From NCBI GenBank assembly GCA_025642065.1, contig JAODUP010000044.1:661001-725000 (forward strand): DNA of 64,000 bases, written 5' to 3'. Shown here in pieces: positions 50,355 to 60,515 of the stretch. The translations under genes and the position numbers were made by a program. The notes beneath the pieces are model-generated. The model was given only the letters and a program-made list of their open reading frames with translations. It searched no databases and had not been told where the DNA came from. The DNA is from Paralvinella palmiformis. Taxonomy: Eukaryota; Annelida; Polychaeta; Terebellida; Alvinellidae. Numbering within the stretch: the first letter of the stretch is position 1; the number at the start of each line of letters is the position of its first letter.

Positions 50355-52013
50355 TAATGAGAAAGTATCACATTAAATATATTCAATTAGAAAAGTAGAT
50401 GGTTAAATAATAAAACATAAAATTACCATTTCAAGGCCGGAATGAAGACCGTTTACATTGTATTCTAAGTACGGAATCCGTTCATAAACTGGGACAGTAA
50501 GAGCTTTTTTCATATCAGCACTGCCATTCAATAGCCAAATCAGTTCCTGGGCCCATGTGGTACCTGTCGGTAAAAAGATTCCATACATTTAGCATTACTA
50601 CTTAAAAGTTATCGTGTGATACACAGGCTAGTCAGTCGGAATTGTTTGAGGTTGTATATATTAACAAAATCCACTTAACATGACGGATCGCATGGAACTA
50701 AATTCTCCTTATTTAATATATCAACTAAAAATCGTGGACATTTTGTAATTTTGTATATCAATCAATTTTCTCCAAACTTACTGACATATATAATAAGACA
50801 TCTTATTACCTGACATAGCCCAGTAATAATTTTTACTTTGTTGCTGCTCTCACTTATCTCCTATTGTTATTGTAAAAAGTTTGGCTTAAAGGAACAGTTC
50901 ACCCTCAAATAATATTTCTTAAATATGTATAATGCTTAGAACAATAGCCAAAAATTCCACAATAATAATCATGAACTATACCTGATATCATAGCTATAGG
51001 AAAATAATCAAAATTACTGGAGGGCCGCCATTACGGCTGCACTCGATGCCAACTTAGAAGGTGGGAAGGAGAAAAGTCGTGCTCTGACGTCACCTGGGCC
51101 AGGAGTTAACATAGACACCAATTAGTGTTCTCGGTTCTCCTCGCGCTTTGTTTGATGATTCCGTTTTTTTTTTCTCGAAACAATCAGAATCATCTTCATC
51201 TTGTAATGGATTGTTACGTTTTGTTCTGGAATTATTCCTGGCTAACACTTGTTTACATGCTTTTGTACGGGTTCAAGTAACGCCAGCATTCAGGAACCTC
51301 CGGTCTCTGTCTAGCTTCAAAATGGTGGCGCCCACAGGCTATTAAAAGTCGAGTAATCAGCACTTTGAACTGGATTATTTAATATGTGGGTGATCGTGTT
51401 CACATTTTGACGTCATTTATGATATTTGGGAATATAGCTGTAGTAGTCATAAAAATTTGAAATGAAAGCAGACTGTTCCTTTAAGAATTATTAAATCTTT
51501 TCCCTATATTTGTGAACGGTTTTATTCAAGGACGTATTCCTAAATCTAAAGCGGAATCATCACATTAATTAATGTTTGTAAGACTCATAAAAGCCCCCAA
51601 ACAAACGTTTTTCGGTATTTTACAGAATGAATCATCTTCTAAATAATAACTGCAAAATATACTCATGACTAACCGATGCTAACAATGTTTTGTTATTTAC
51701 AGTCTCAACATAGCAACCATATGGAATGAGGTGAACCAACAGAAAACCAAACATAACTGCCACCGAAGTGTGCACATACATTAACTGTATCCATTAACTG
51801 TATCGTTTAGACATAATATTTTTACTTTATGTTACAAAAAATATTATTGAGTATACACTTTGATATAGTACCTGTTTTCGGATAGGAGGTAATTAGAACA
51901 TCATCTTCCGTCATCTCGAAAGATTCCAGTTGATTAATTGTTTCACCAGTGACCCTTGGTTCAAGTACCATGTTATCTTTTATCCATTCGCCAGGAAATC
52001 TGTAGTCAGCCAT
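49656..52013 (-). CDS. Cytosolic sulfotransferase (SULT family), complete, 3 exons
   Basis: Transfers sulfate from PAPS to hydroxyl or amine groups of small acceptors in the cytosol. Exons 51872-52013, 50427-50563 and 49656-50252 join in phase (1, 0) to 291 residues, the normal SULT length. The 5'-phosphosulfate loop YPKTGTTW is at 44-51, split by intron 1; the catalytic His is H106 in KTHLP; the 3'-phosphate site RNPKD begins at R128 with S136; and the RKGxxGDWKN PAPS motif starts at R254. All key residues are present, so it is likely active; the acceptor cannot be predicted. A SULT1-like assignment is reasonable but invertebrate SULTs form their own groups. A paralogous broken copy lies at 58767-59468. 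Confidence 0.93.
50313..50354. repeat. Compound (TA)n(GA)n microsatellite in SULT intron 2
   Basis: About 28 bp TA then about 14 bp GA after a CA run. It is positionally equivalent to the expanded array at 59204-59283 in the broken copy. Confidence 0.95.
50427..50563 (-). CDS. Sulfotransferase exon 2: rest of PSB loop
   Basis: 137 nt, phase 1 in and 0 out. GTTWAQELIWLLNGSADMKK continues the loop, and ERIPYLEY is the substrate-side segment common in SULTs. Acceptor TTACCGACAG, donor GTAATT. Confidence 0.92.
50886..51484. mobile_element. TTAA-flanked MITE, 599 bp, in SULT intron 1
   Basis: Perfect 13-bp inverted termini, TTAAAGGAACAGT at 50886 and ACTGTTCCTTTAA ending at 51484. The duplicated copy near 59768-59790 has CTAAGCATTATAAAAT where this copy has TTAA-element-TTAAGAATTATTAAAT, so the second copy is the empty site. 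TTAAAGGRR ends with TTAA duplication are those of T2-type, piggyBac-related MITEs. The interior is unusually GC-rich for the region and non-coding. Confidence 0.85.
51872..52013 (-). CDS. Sulfotransferase exon 1: start and first half of PSB loop
   Basis: ATG at 52013; 47 codons plus one base. MADYRFPGEWIKDN opens the protein; VLITSYPKTG ends it, with the donor GTACTA splitting the Gly codon of the PAPS loop. Confidence 0.9.
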
Positions 52014-52209
52014 GTCTATCTGTTACGTATGCCCCACTAACAACAGAATGCTATAGTATTTCATGAACAAACACCGACTAACAAAAATCCACATATTTTA
52101 TGTAGACTTTGTACCGTAAAACTAGACTATTATGATCACAGAAAGCGACCGAACTATAAAAAGTGTCAGTTTTCTGAGTTACTGTTATTCTCATTGGGCT
52201 GTTTTTATG

Positions 52210-52340
52210 TGACGTCAACGGACGTTTTCGCGCAATGACTTGTGGGATGCGGCACCATCTTGCTTCCTTAGACAACGATGCCTATTTGTGGTTTAATCAG
52301 CTGTGCGAATTGTCCAGAAGATCAAAATGGGATAATATAA
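52210..52340 (+). other. CRE palindrome and THAP-like start fragment upstream of SULT
   Basis: TGACGTCA at 52210-52217 is a perfect CREB/ATF site, about 200 bases upstream of the minus-strand SULT ATG. On the plus strand, ATG at 52278 opens MPICGLISCANCPEDQNG, with the M-x2-C-x4-C-x-N spacing of THAP zinc-finger N-termini, but a stop follows after 20 codons. Possibly a promoter region plus a decayed THAP gene or transposon start; both calls are weak. Confidence 0.3.
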
Positions 52341-52467
52341 CGTTTCACCCCAAATAGTACAACGCCGTCGGGCGACGCGAGCGAAAGCGATTTCAGCCAG
52401 CTAACCAACCCCCTCCAACCTCATATTTACACATGACATATTCACAAAATCCTTAAATACTGTATAT

Positions 52468-52541
52468 ACTCGCGTATAAGTCGATTTTTTTGGTAGTGAA
52501 AAGGGAGTTCTCAGAAGCAACTCGACTTATACGCGCGTCAT
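52468..52541. repeat. Inverted repeat, 14-bp perfect arms
   Basis: CGCGTATAAGTCGA at 52471-52484 and its complement at 52522-52535, separated by 37 bases. The ACTCGCGTATAAGTCGA motif resembles termini of dispersed DNA-element repeats in other animals (recollection only). Confidence 0.7.
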
Positions 52542-52599
52542 ATTTCCTACCAGCTGAAGGAAAGATGTTTTCAACCATCCTTGACACACAACACTATAA

Positions 52600-53085
52600 G
52601 CTGCCTACTAATCCAATATTATTCAATAAATAATAAATAACAATTTTCACCAAACTGTTATTAGGATCTCACAAACATGCCGCGTTTTATGTAATAATAC
52701 TTGATAGTCACGCGCTGTTACCTACCAGTACCTCCAGATGTGCTGTGAAACAATCAATAACACTTGCCAATTGAACTTATAATCAGGCCTGTTTGTATGA
52801 GTGATAGTTGGCAACAATTCGCCACATCTCTGCCTACTAATCTTATTTAATAAATCAAGATTCATTTTCACCAAACTGTTATTTGGATCTCACAAACCTC
52901 CCAGTCTTAACGTAATAATACTTGATAGTCAAACACTGTCAACTACCGGTACTTCCAGATGATTAACGATAATATAGGAATCACTGTTCACATTGCAAAC
53001 CTTGCTCGCCATTTGCTGTGAAACAATTAATTAATAATGCTTCCCAGTTGAAGTTACAATCAAGCATGTTTGATGTGACAAGTTT
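52600..53085. repeat. Diverged tandem duplication of about 230 bp
   Basis: Two copies in the same direction, 52600-52795 and 52830-53085: GCCTACTAAT, TTTTCACCAAACTGTTATT, GGATCTCACAAAC, GTAATAATACTTGATAGTCA and TGCTGTGAAACAAT occur in both. No coding sequence. Confidence 0.8.
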
Positions 53086-53120
53086 GTTTACTAGTTAATT
53101 ATGACATCAAAGCGAAATCA

Positions 53121-53141
53121 GTGCGTGTGTGTGTGTGTGTG

Positions 53142-53175
<34 letters not shown>

Positions 53176-53188
53176 GTGTGTGTGTGTG

Positions 53189-53219
<31 letters not shown>

Positions 53220-53239
53220 ATGTGTGTGTGTGTGTGTGT
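53121..53239. repeat. Compound (GT)n(CT)n microsatellite, duplicated
   Basis: GT, CT, GT, CT, GT blocks in turn; produces spurious frames on both strands. Confidence 0.97.
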
Positions 53240-53787
53240 CGCTGTCGGTGAAGAAATTGATACTGATATATTTACGATGCACTTGCTGACACCATGAATT
53301 TGAAATGACTGGGTCAAAATCATCTATCACATCCAACACTAACACCAGTAAACCTTTTTTCAAGTTGGTTAAGAATTTTATTTGATATGCATTTAAGTTA
53401 CGAATAGAGCTACCAATTCAAGCACATGAGCTGAACATTGACATTTTGCAAAATTCAGGTAATAATTCAGGTGTTGGTAGTACTTTTTTGTATTAAGATA
53501 TGAAACGGGTTGACAAAACCTCATGGGTTTGATGCCTTGTTTTTTATTTAATTAATTTTAAAATATCAATTTGTAATATGTTTCATGGACCTTTAATATT
53601 TATAAATATTAATTACCATCACAGCTGGCCCTGTTTCCTGTATAGGTTTCTTATCTGTTGATACGTTCCTATTTGATTTCAGTGGATGGGGTGGGTTTGG
53701 TACATCAATTATCTTTCAATGAAGTGCATATCACACACTGTAATGGCATGAGATATTTAACAGCTTTACTTTATACTTTTATATCTT

Positions 53788-54081
53788 TGACCCCATGGGT
53801 TAAACGTGAGACTATTTACCTGTGGCTAAGGTTATTATGTGCTGGAGATCGCAGGTTCACGCCTCGGCCATAGCAATATAGTAGGAGAAGTTTTTCATCC
53901 AGCCAGGCAACTGGCAAGGTTTTCTCCACCGAATATGCCATATTTTCTAAATTCTAAATTTTATTTAGAAGTAGTCTTCGTCGGGGAAACTATAAATTAC
54001 AGACCATATGCGTTTCCCTCATTTAGGGTTGCAAGCCACGTTAAAAACTGCCATTTCGGCCAATATTATTATTATATTATA
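53788..54081 (+). mobile_element. tRNA-derived SINE (family C)
   Basis: A-box-like GGGTTAAACGTGAG, B-box-like GCAGGTTCACGCCTC, then CCATAGCAATATAGTAGG, TTTTTCATCCAGCCAGGCAA and CTGGCAAGGTTTTCTCC, ending in an ATTATTATTATATT tail. B box differs at one core position, so this copy is probably silent. Confidence 0.65.
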
Positions 54082-54325
54082 CATGAGCCACAAATCGACT
54101 TCCCTTCTATTGTAATTATTACATTGATTCTTATGATGGTTTCCTATTTCGTTGCTAACTTCTTAAATTATTATATATAATACAACACATTTAACTGATT
54201 GTAACAAATTACAGGTTTAGTACATCATAAGAAAACATATTGTAAGGAAAACTAAAATCTTAAGTATCCACTAGCATTATTTATATAATTTATATTTATA
54301 TATTTATATAATTAATTCAATTTGA

Positions 54326-54329
<4 letters not shown>

Positions 54330-54362
<33 letters not shown>
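54330..54362. repeat. (TA)n microsatellite
   Basis: About 33 bp of TA. Confidence 0.96.
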
Positions 54363-54366
<4 letters not shown>

Positions 54367-55384
54367 TTTACAGTGTATGAGAGATGGAACATGTCAAATA
54401 AAGACCCTATTTTCTATATTCTTAATGCCGTATCCATATAAGCCAAGCCACAGAAGACGCATAAGGGACCGACACGTGTATTAATTAGATGATAATTAAT
54501 TCCGCTGGTTTGTGGTCTGCCACACAGAGGCCAATAAACGTTATATGATTTATATAAATATCTATAATATTTACATATTTTTAATTTATAACATGTTCTC
54601 TCATGTAGTGAGTATGTATATTACAACGTGTTTACTAAGATATTGTCTATTCTGGATAGGTAAACAATTCTAGCCAAATGTTAATATGGATTACGATGAA
54701 AATATTTCACGACACATCCGATTGGAAACACAGAATAAGCTTGGTTCACACCGCATTGTTATATATCAACCAGACCAGTTGGGACATCCAAATAATATTT
54801 ACATGTAATATTTTTAATGTATTTATCTTCAGTATTTGCAAGTTTGTTGAAAATAAGTTTGAAAGGTTGTGGTTTGTGGTTGCAATGTTCAGCACATAGT
54901 AGGTAGGCAGTAGGTGGTCAACACAATAGTTGAAATATACAGATACGTATCTTAAAATAGATAACTGATTGATTATTACTGATTTAAAAACAAAAAAAGG
55001 CGCAGATAGAACCAGATAGTTCATCAGCAGTGAGTGAAAATAAAAATCTTACAATACCATATCTCATTAGTGATATAAACTTTTCTTCTAATTCTGAATG
55101 ACAGTGGATCAGTGGATGCGATGCGAGATATTTTTTTCACAATAATGAAATATTTGCTAATATATCGATCACAATAATTTGTATATTTTTCTCTTCGTAT
55201 TCCCGTTCCAGAACGTAAATAAATAAGTGAACATTCACTTCAGTACTGTTAGTACGAGATGATTAGCAGTATATTTAATGAATTATAAAATATAGATTGG
55301 AAACACTCATCAGTAATATTTGTATTGGCAATAATAGTGAAGCTATCCCTTATATCGTACAAGATATACACAAAAACATATTTT

Positions 55385-55750
55385 AGTGGGTAGAAACTTA
55401 ATAAGTTTATGTTTACACGGATCACTTTGAGCAGGCTATTGTGTGGCTAATTAATAATCATACAGCAGAATATCCATACATGCACAGTGTTGGCACATAT
55501 ATAGTGGTGACATTATACACATAACCTAGGAAAACTATACCAATCACACACATACTGATGACGTCAGTACATTGCTCTGTCCACGGAGTTTGCCGAATGA
55601 AAACAGAGAGAAATGAATATTTATGATGATGCCTCACATATGCCACACCAGTTGCTGTTTGGGATTTGCCTTTCTGCATGCAGACAATTAAAATATCCAG
55701 ATATTGTAATGCCTTTAATGAAATTATACTTTTGATAAATTTAATAATAT
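55385..55750. repeat. Dispersed repeat copy, paired with 2161-2530
   Basis: Colinear with the MYO18A-intron copy; includes GACAATTAAAATATCCAG and ATTGTAATGCCTTTA. No coding frame. Confidence 0.65.
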
Positions 55751-56360
55751 AAAAGAGCCATAATTGTTTTAATATTTGAGGTCTCCAAATTTGAATGGAT
55801 ACCTTAAACAGTCACTATTATAGTCACTTGTTATAGTCACTTGTTACTTTATTTATGTTTAGTGTTACACAATGTATAAAACATTGTGGACAAAACAAAC
55901 TGATGGGGATAATGATCTCTATTATAATGCTAACACATCAAATGTAGTATAATGCAGTATTACAGAAAAATGTCGGACACGTCGTCGTTTGACCGAGACG
56001 ACCTGTGACGTGACGTTGCCAGCCCAACGATCGTCACTATAACTTCGGTTTAAATCTCCGAGGACCGTTAAATAATCATCGATCCTTATTTTTCAGTATT
56101 TTAGAATATACCCAGCTGTATCGAACTGAACAAACAATGGAATTAACCGCACCAAGTCAGTTCATATCACTTGTATTTTTCATTGATTTGCAAGGACCGA
56201 ATTATTTCGTGTACGCTTTTTAATGTCCTCGTATTGAATATGTTTCGTCACCCATGCGCAGAATTTGTTTTGGTATTTGTGCTCGCCTCTACATTTGTCC
56301 TGTGTTTCTGCAGTCAGAAAGTTTATAGAATAGAATTTTATTTCCAACATCCCAATAGAG

Positions 56361-56365
<5 letters not shown>

Positions 56366-56426
<61 letters not shown>
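56366..56426. repeat. (TA)n microsatellite
   Basis: About 61 bp of TA. Confidence 0.97.
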
Positions 56427-56428
<2 letters not shown>

Positions 56429-57527
56429 CTACATGTAATTGTAAAACAAATGTGGAACGCTGTTGGACCAGTGTACCTATGAAGTTGTCTTCCTACTACC
56501 CCATAATACATAATAGTGAGGTTATGTGTGTGCGTGTATCACAATCAGCTTTAACGGGATCCAAAACACAAGACATACAGAACATAGCTGAAGATAACAG
56601 AGAAGACAAGAAACGGTGGCAAGATGTACTTTTCTCAAGCCTGACTAGCTTCGGAAAATCAATCTGGACAAAACGAATTGCTGTAGGTTACTTGGCTTTG
56701 ATAAGAAATAAAAATATTTGCCTTCATAACATTTTTGAATTTTTGATGAGACATTTTCTGAGGCAGCGTATTAAACCATTTGTTACATATTTTGGGAATA
56801 GCATATAGCGGCATTTTATTGGCAAAATTGGTTTTGCACCTGGTTTTATACACGATATCTGATTGCCTAGTTGCTCGTGAGTTGGGAATGTCATGGTTAA
56901 ATCTGAAGATTTGCTCAAATGAGTAGGGAAGATAATTTGTGATGAAGTCAAATACAAATAATGTTGATTGAAATATATATTAATAGTTATTTTCATAATA
57001 ATTGTAGCTTTGAATAATTGGTCAGTATGACTGTTGAATTCTGCATTATTCATGGTCCGAATTCCACGTTTCTGAAGTAACGCTGTACGGTGTTATCTTT
57101 TGACATTACAATTTGAAAAGTATTGTCTTAGCACTGATAATGTTAAAATATATATAATAAAATATATATTATATTTGTCTATTTAGTTAATTCATTAATA
57201 GTATTTCTCCATAACTTACCTTTTCGGCGGTAATAGCTTATGTGATTTATCTGTGAAAACAAAAAAGTATCTGCCATTGTAACATCTAGTAGCTTTCATC
57301 TCAGATATTCTAACTGGTTGCCAGCTCTATTTACTTCATCGTATCCTTGTCAAATTGGTAGAAATCACTGAATAATTAATGCTTTCCAAATCACCAATAC
57401 TTGAACTTCAAGCCTTTATCAGCAGCTTAATCGTGGGATCAAATTATACTCTGATAATGAGTAAAATATTTATTAAATAACCAGGACATAGGAGTTAACA
57501 ATTATTAAAAATATGTTGAATATTCAT

Positions 57528-57529
<2 letters not shown>

Positions 57530-57573
<44 letters not shown>
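57530..57573. repeat. (TA)n microsatellite
   Basis: About 43 bp of TA. Confidence 0.96.
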
Positions 57574-57576
<3 letters not shown>

Positions 57577-57688
57577 ACAAAACATGACTCTTATGCAAAT
57601 TTAAATGTCTTATACCGAAATACAACTTACAAGTGAAGTGTATATATATTTTTAAATTTAATCCAATGCTACAGCCAATATCAACATA

Positions 57689-58665
57689 GGCCTATTCCAG
57701 AAATAATTGTATGGGATTGGCGGGAGCACGTTTTACGCCCATCACCCACAATTTAATTTTCTCCCTAGATCCACCACCCAAGTATTATTTAATTTCTATT
57801 AAACCCAACTACCCATAATTCAAAATTTAGCTGGCACTAATATTCCCCGTTAAATATGGCATATGTATATGAAATGCTACCATTTTGTCAAGTTGTCTCA
57901 TTTGGTATGCCATGTACAAAGTTCGTTATAATACTGTTTTTTCAGAATAATACACTTTATTCACGTTTGCTAATAAATATATTTTATGTGCATGATGTGT
58001 TAACTTTCTAGAAGTATGTATTTGTGTTAATTTTCATCCTAGATTGTGTTTCCTAGATTATGTGCCTTAAAAATCAGGTTAAAAAGTCTGAATAGGCAAA
58101 CCATTATGCCCTTGATGACATTAGATTCAGACATATCTGGGTAATAAAATTCATATTACGGGACACTAGATCTTTTTACACCAGCTAGGCTTCACTGTGG
58201 ACAACAAAACAATAATATTGTGTTCACACGATAATAATTCATCACGTAGATGCAGTTAATCCCGAGATCTTAAATTCTTTTGAAGTTACATAAACTCTAC
58301 ATTCATTCCACCTAATTAAAAGATTGTTCACAGTGGGAATTCTCAAATTATAACCAAAAAATATTTCATAGATTTTATCAATCCATTCCAGAAAATTAAA
58401 ACGATGTCATTCGGTGTTAAACTGTTATATTATCTCCGATGAGATTCATTTCTTCGTGATTCTACATAACATATATACGGTGTTCAATTTCCTGACACTC
58501 ACCCACCACCATACTTAATATTTGCACAAACCCGACCAACAATAATTATTATTTTTCTAGTCTACCAACCATCCATAATTTTTATATTGCTCAGACACCA
58601 TCACCCATGTATCATTAATAAAATTTCTGCCCGTGACCCCCATATAGTTATAACTGGAATATGCC
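57689..58665. mobile_element. Candidate DNA element with inverted termini, 977 bp
   Basis: GGCCTATTCCAG at 57689-57700 is matched by CTGGAATATGCC at 58654-58665, and the similarity extends inward (left TATGGGATTGGCGGG, right in complement TATGGGGGTCACGGG). The interior has CCCA-rich blocks and no transposase. It lies in the 3' flank of the broken sulfotransferase copy. Confidence 0.55.
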
Positions 58666-58766
58666 ATATAGATTATAATATATTGTGCAATTGCTATGTG
58701 TCACACAACTTGAATGATTTTTTCCACCATATATTTCCTCGGCGTAGCTAGTATTTTAAATAGAGT

Positions 58767-59198
58767 TTATTCAAATTCTATTGTTACACCGAGTCTGTTA
58801 AAAGTGTCTTTGTAGGATTTATCAACAACTGCAGGCTGCTCATCGGAAAAGTAATTCTTCCAATCTCCGATTATTCCCTTTCTCATAAAGGATGAAACTT
58901 TCATAACAAAGAAAGACGATCCGCGGTAATTGATCATATCATTGCTACTCATGCTATCAAAAGTCAAATGCTTGATGATGTCAGCAATACTATCTTCAGA
59001 TATAGATTTACCTAAAAACTGTAACATGTCATCAATGACGTCAGACATTCTGTGATGCATGTCTTCATATTTAAGCAATTTAATGTTAGACTTGTCTTTA
59101 TATTCTAACCAACTGGCATACCATTCAAAATAATCACCATATAGCAGATGTTTGGTTTTGTATAATTCGAAGAAATCATTCCAGGAAGTCTGAAAATT

Positions 59199-59263
<65 letters not shown>

Positions 59264-59468
59264 TTGAGAGAGAGAGAGAGAGAATGCTAAAATGCCACAT
59301 TCAATTCAATTTTATTTAGAAAAAAGGCTACTATTTCAAGGTCGGAATGAAGTCCGTCTCTACTGTCTTCCATGTACGGAATCTGTTCATAAACTGGGAT
59401 AGAAAGATTTTTTTTCACATCAGCATTGTTATTCAGCATCCAAATCAGTTCCTGCGCCCATGTGGTAC
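58767..59468 (-). pseudogene. Broken sulfotransferase paralogue
   Basis: Exon 2 is intact (59332-59468, 137 nt, acceptor and GT donor kept, TTWAQELIWMLNNNADVKK). Exon 3 survives only from NFQTSWNDFFELY to the stop (58767-59203), about 89% identical in protein to the intact copy by my count. The first 160 nt of exon 3, with its acceptor, the catalytic His and the RNPKD site, are replaced by a TA/GA array. Exon 1 is absent; a TA array (60452-60512) stands where it should be. The apparent open frame through 59300 merely reads through the microsatellite. Confidence 0.92.
59204..59283. repeat. Expanded (TA)n(GA)n array at the pseudogene breakpoint
   Basis: About 32 bp TA then about 48 bp GA with one interruption, abutting truncated exon 3. 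In the intact copy the equivalent array lies about 60 bases inside the intron. Confidence 0.97.
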
Positions 59469-60032
59469 CTGTCGGCAAAACTTTCATGCATTTAGCATTA
59501 ATATTTGAAAACAAATCATGTGTTTGGTGGAGTTTGTATATGTAAATATTGCAAATATGCACTTGACATGACAATTTGCTTGGAACTAAATTCTATTTAT
59601 GTAATATTTCCACTAAATTCGAGAATTGTTTTGTAAATTTGTGTCATTATTTTTTCTTGAAACTTGTTGACATACATCATCAGACATTTTATCATTAAAC
59701 ATAGATGAGTAATTATTTCCACCTTGCTGCTGCTCTGACTTAAGTACCTTTATTGTTATAATAAATAGTTAGACCTAAGCATTATAAAATGTTTTCCCTA
59801 GATTTGTGAACGGTTTTGTTTAAAGACGTATTCATGAATCCTACTAAGATAAAGCAAATTGTCTACTTATTCAAATATGGTATCTTCAAGTTAATTAGTT
59901 ACTATTCGATCTGAGCAAAACAAATTGTATGATTTTCAGATATGATGATACAGAAGGCAAATTGTTATAAACCGACACAATAAAAGGTGTTGAAAATATA
60001 AACTGAAATCATCACATTAAAAAAGATAAATT

Positions 60033-60139
60033 TTTGACTTTGTTTCATTCATAACCTTTGGAAGTCGTTTGGCTCATTTAGCCCACGATATACACACAAA
60101 TGGCCACAAAACATCAATCATCATCATCATCATCATCAC
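60033..60139 (+). mobile_element. SINE family A, 5'-truncated copy
   Basis: Body and tail only: TTGACTTTGTTTCATTC, GGCTCATTTAGCCCACG, AATGGCCACAAAACATC and an (ATC)n tail. Inserted within the duplicated sulfotransferase intron; absent from the equivalent part of the intact copy (about 51560-51600). Confidence 0.8.
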
Positions 60140-60446
60140 ATGAATTCATAGTTCTAAAACATACAAAAGCCATACATAAAACCCACTAAACAAACAAACA
60201 AACGTTGAAAACACCCTTGAATAATTACGAAATACTCTAAACAAAATAATTTGCTATTAAACAGAATGAAATCATCTTCTAAATAATAACTGCACGAAAT
60301 GCTCATTTTAAAATAAAAATAAACAGTGTACTTTGAACGGCCTGCATTTTATGTGTTCTGTATGAGCAATCATGTAGCATTAAAATGTCCATCTAGTTGT
60401 CATATGGAACTTCCACCATTAAGTCACTGATAGACCAACAGAGTTC

Positions 60447-60451
<5 letters not shown>

Positions 60452-60512
<61 letters not shown>
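60452..60512. repeat. (TA)n microsatellite
   Basis: About 61 bp of TA, at the distance from the last shared intron block where sulfotransferase exon 1 would be expected. Confidence 0.97.

Positions 60513-60515
<3 letters not shown>

Noticed and set aside
53099..53363. Frames on both strands rich in Cys/Val/Ser/Leu or Thr/His/Arg/Glu
   Set aside because: Translation of a GT/CT compound microsatellite.
58767..59300. 177-codon frame beginning in a Leu/Ser and Tyr/Ile repeat and running into sulfotransferase sequence
   Set aside because: The first 35 codons are a translated TA/GA microsatellite; the true exon start was deleted.
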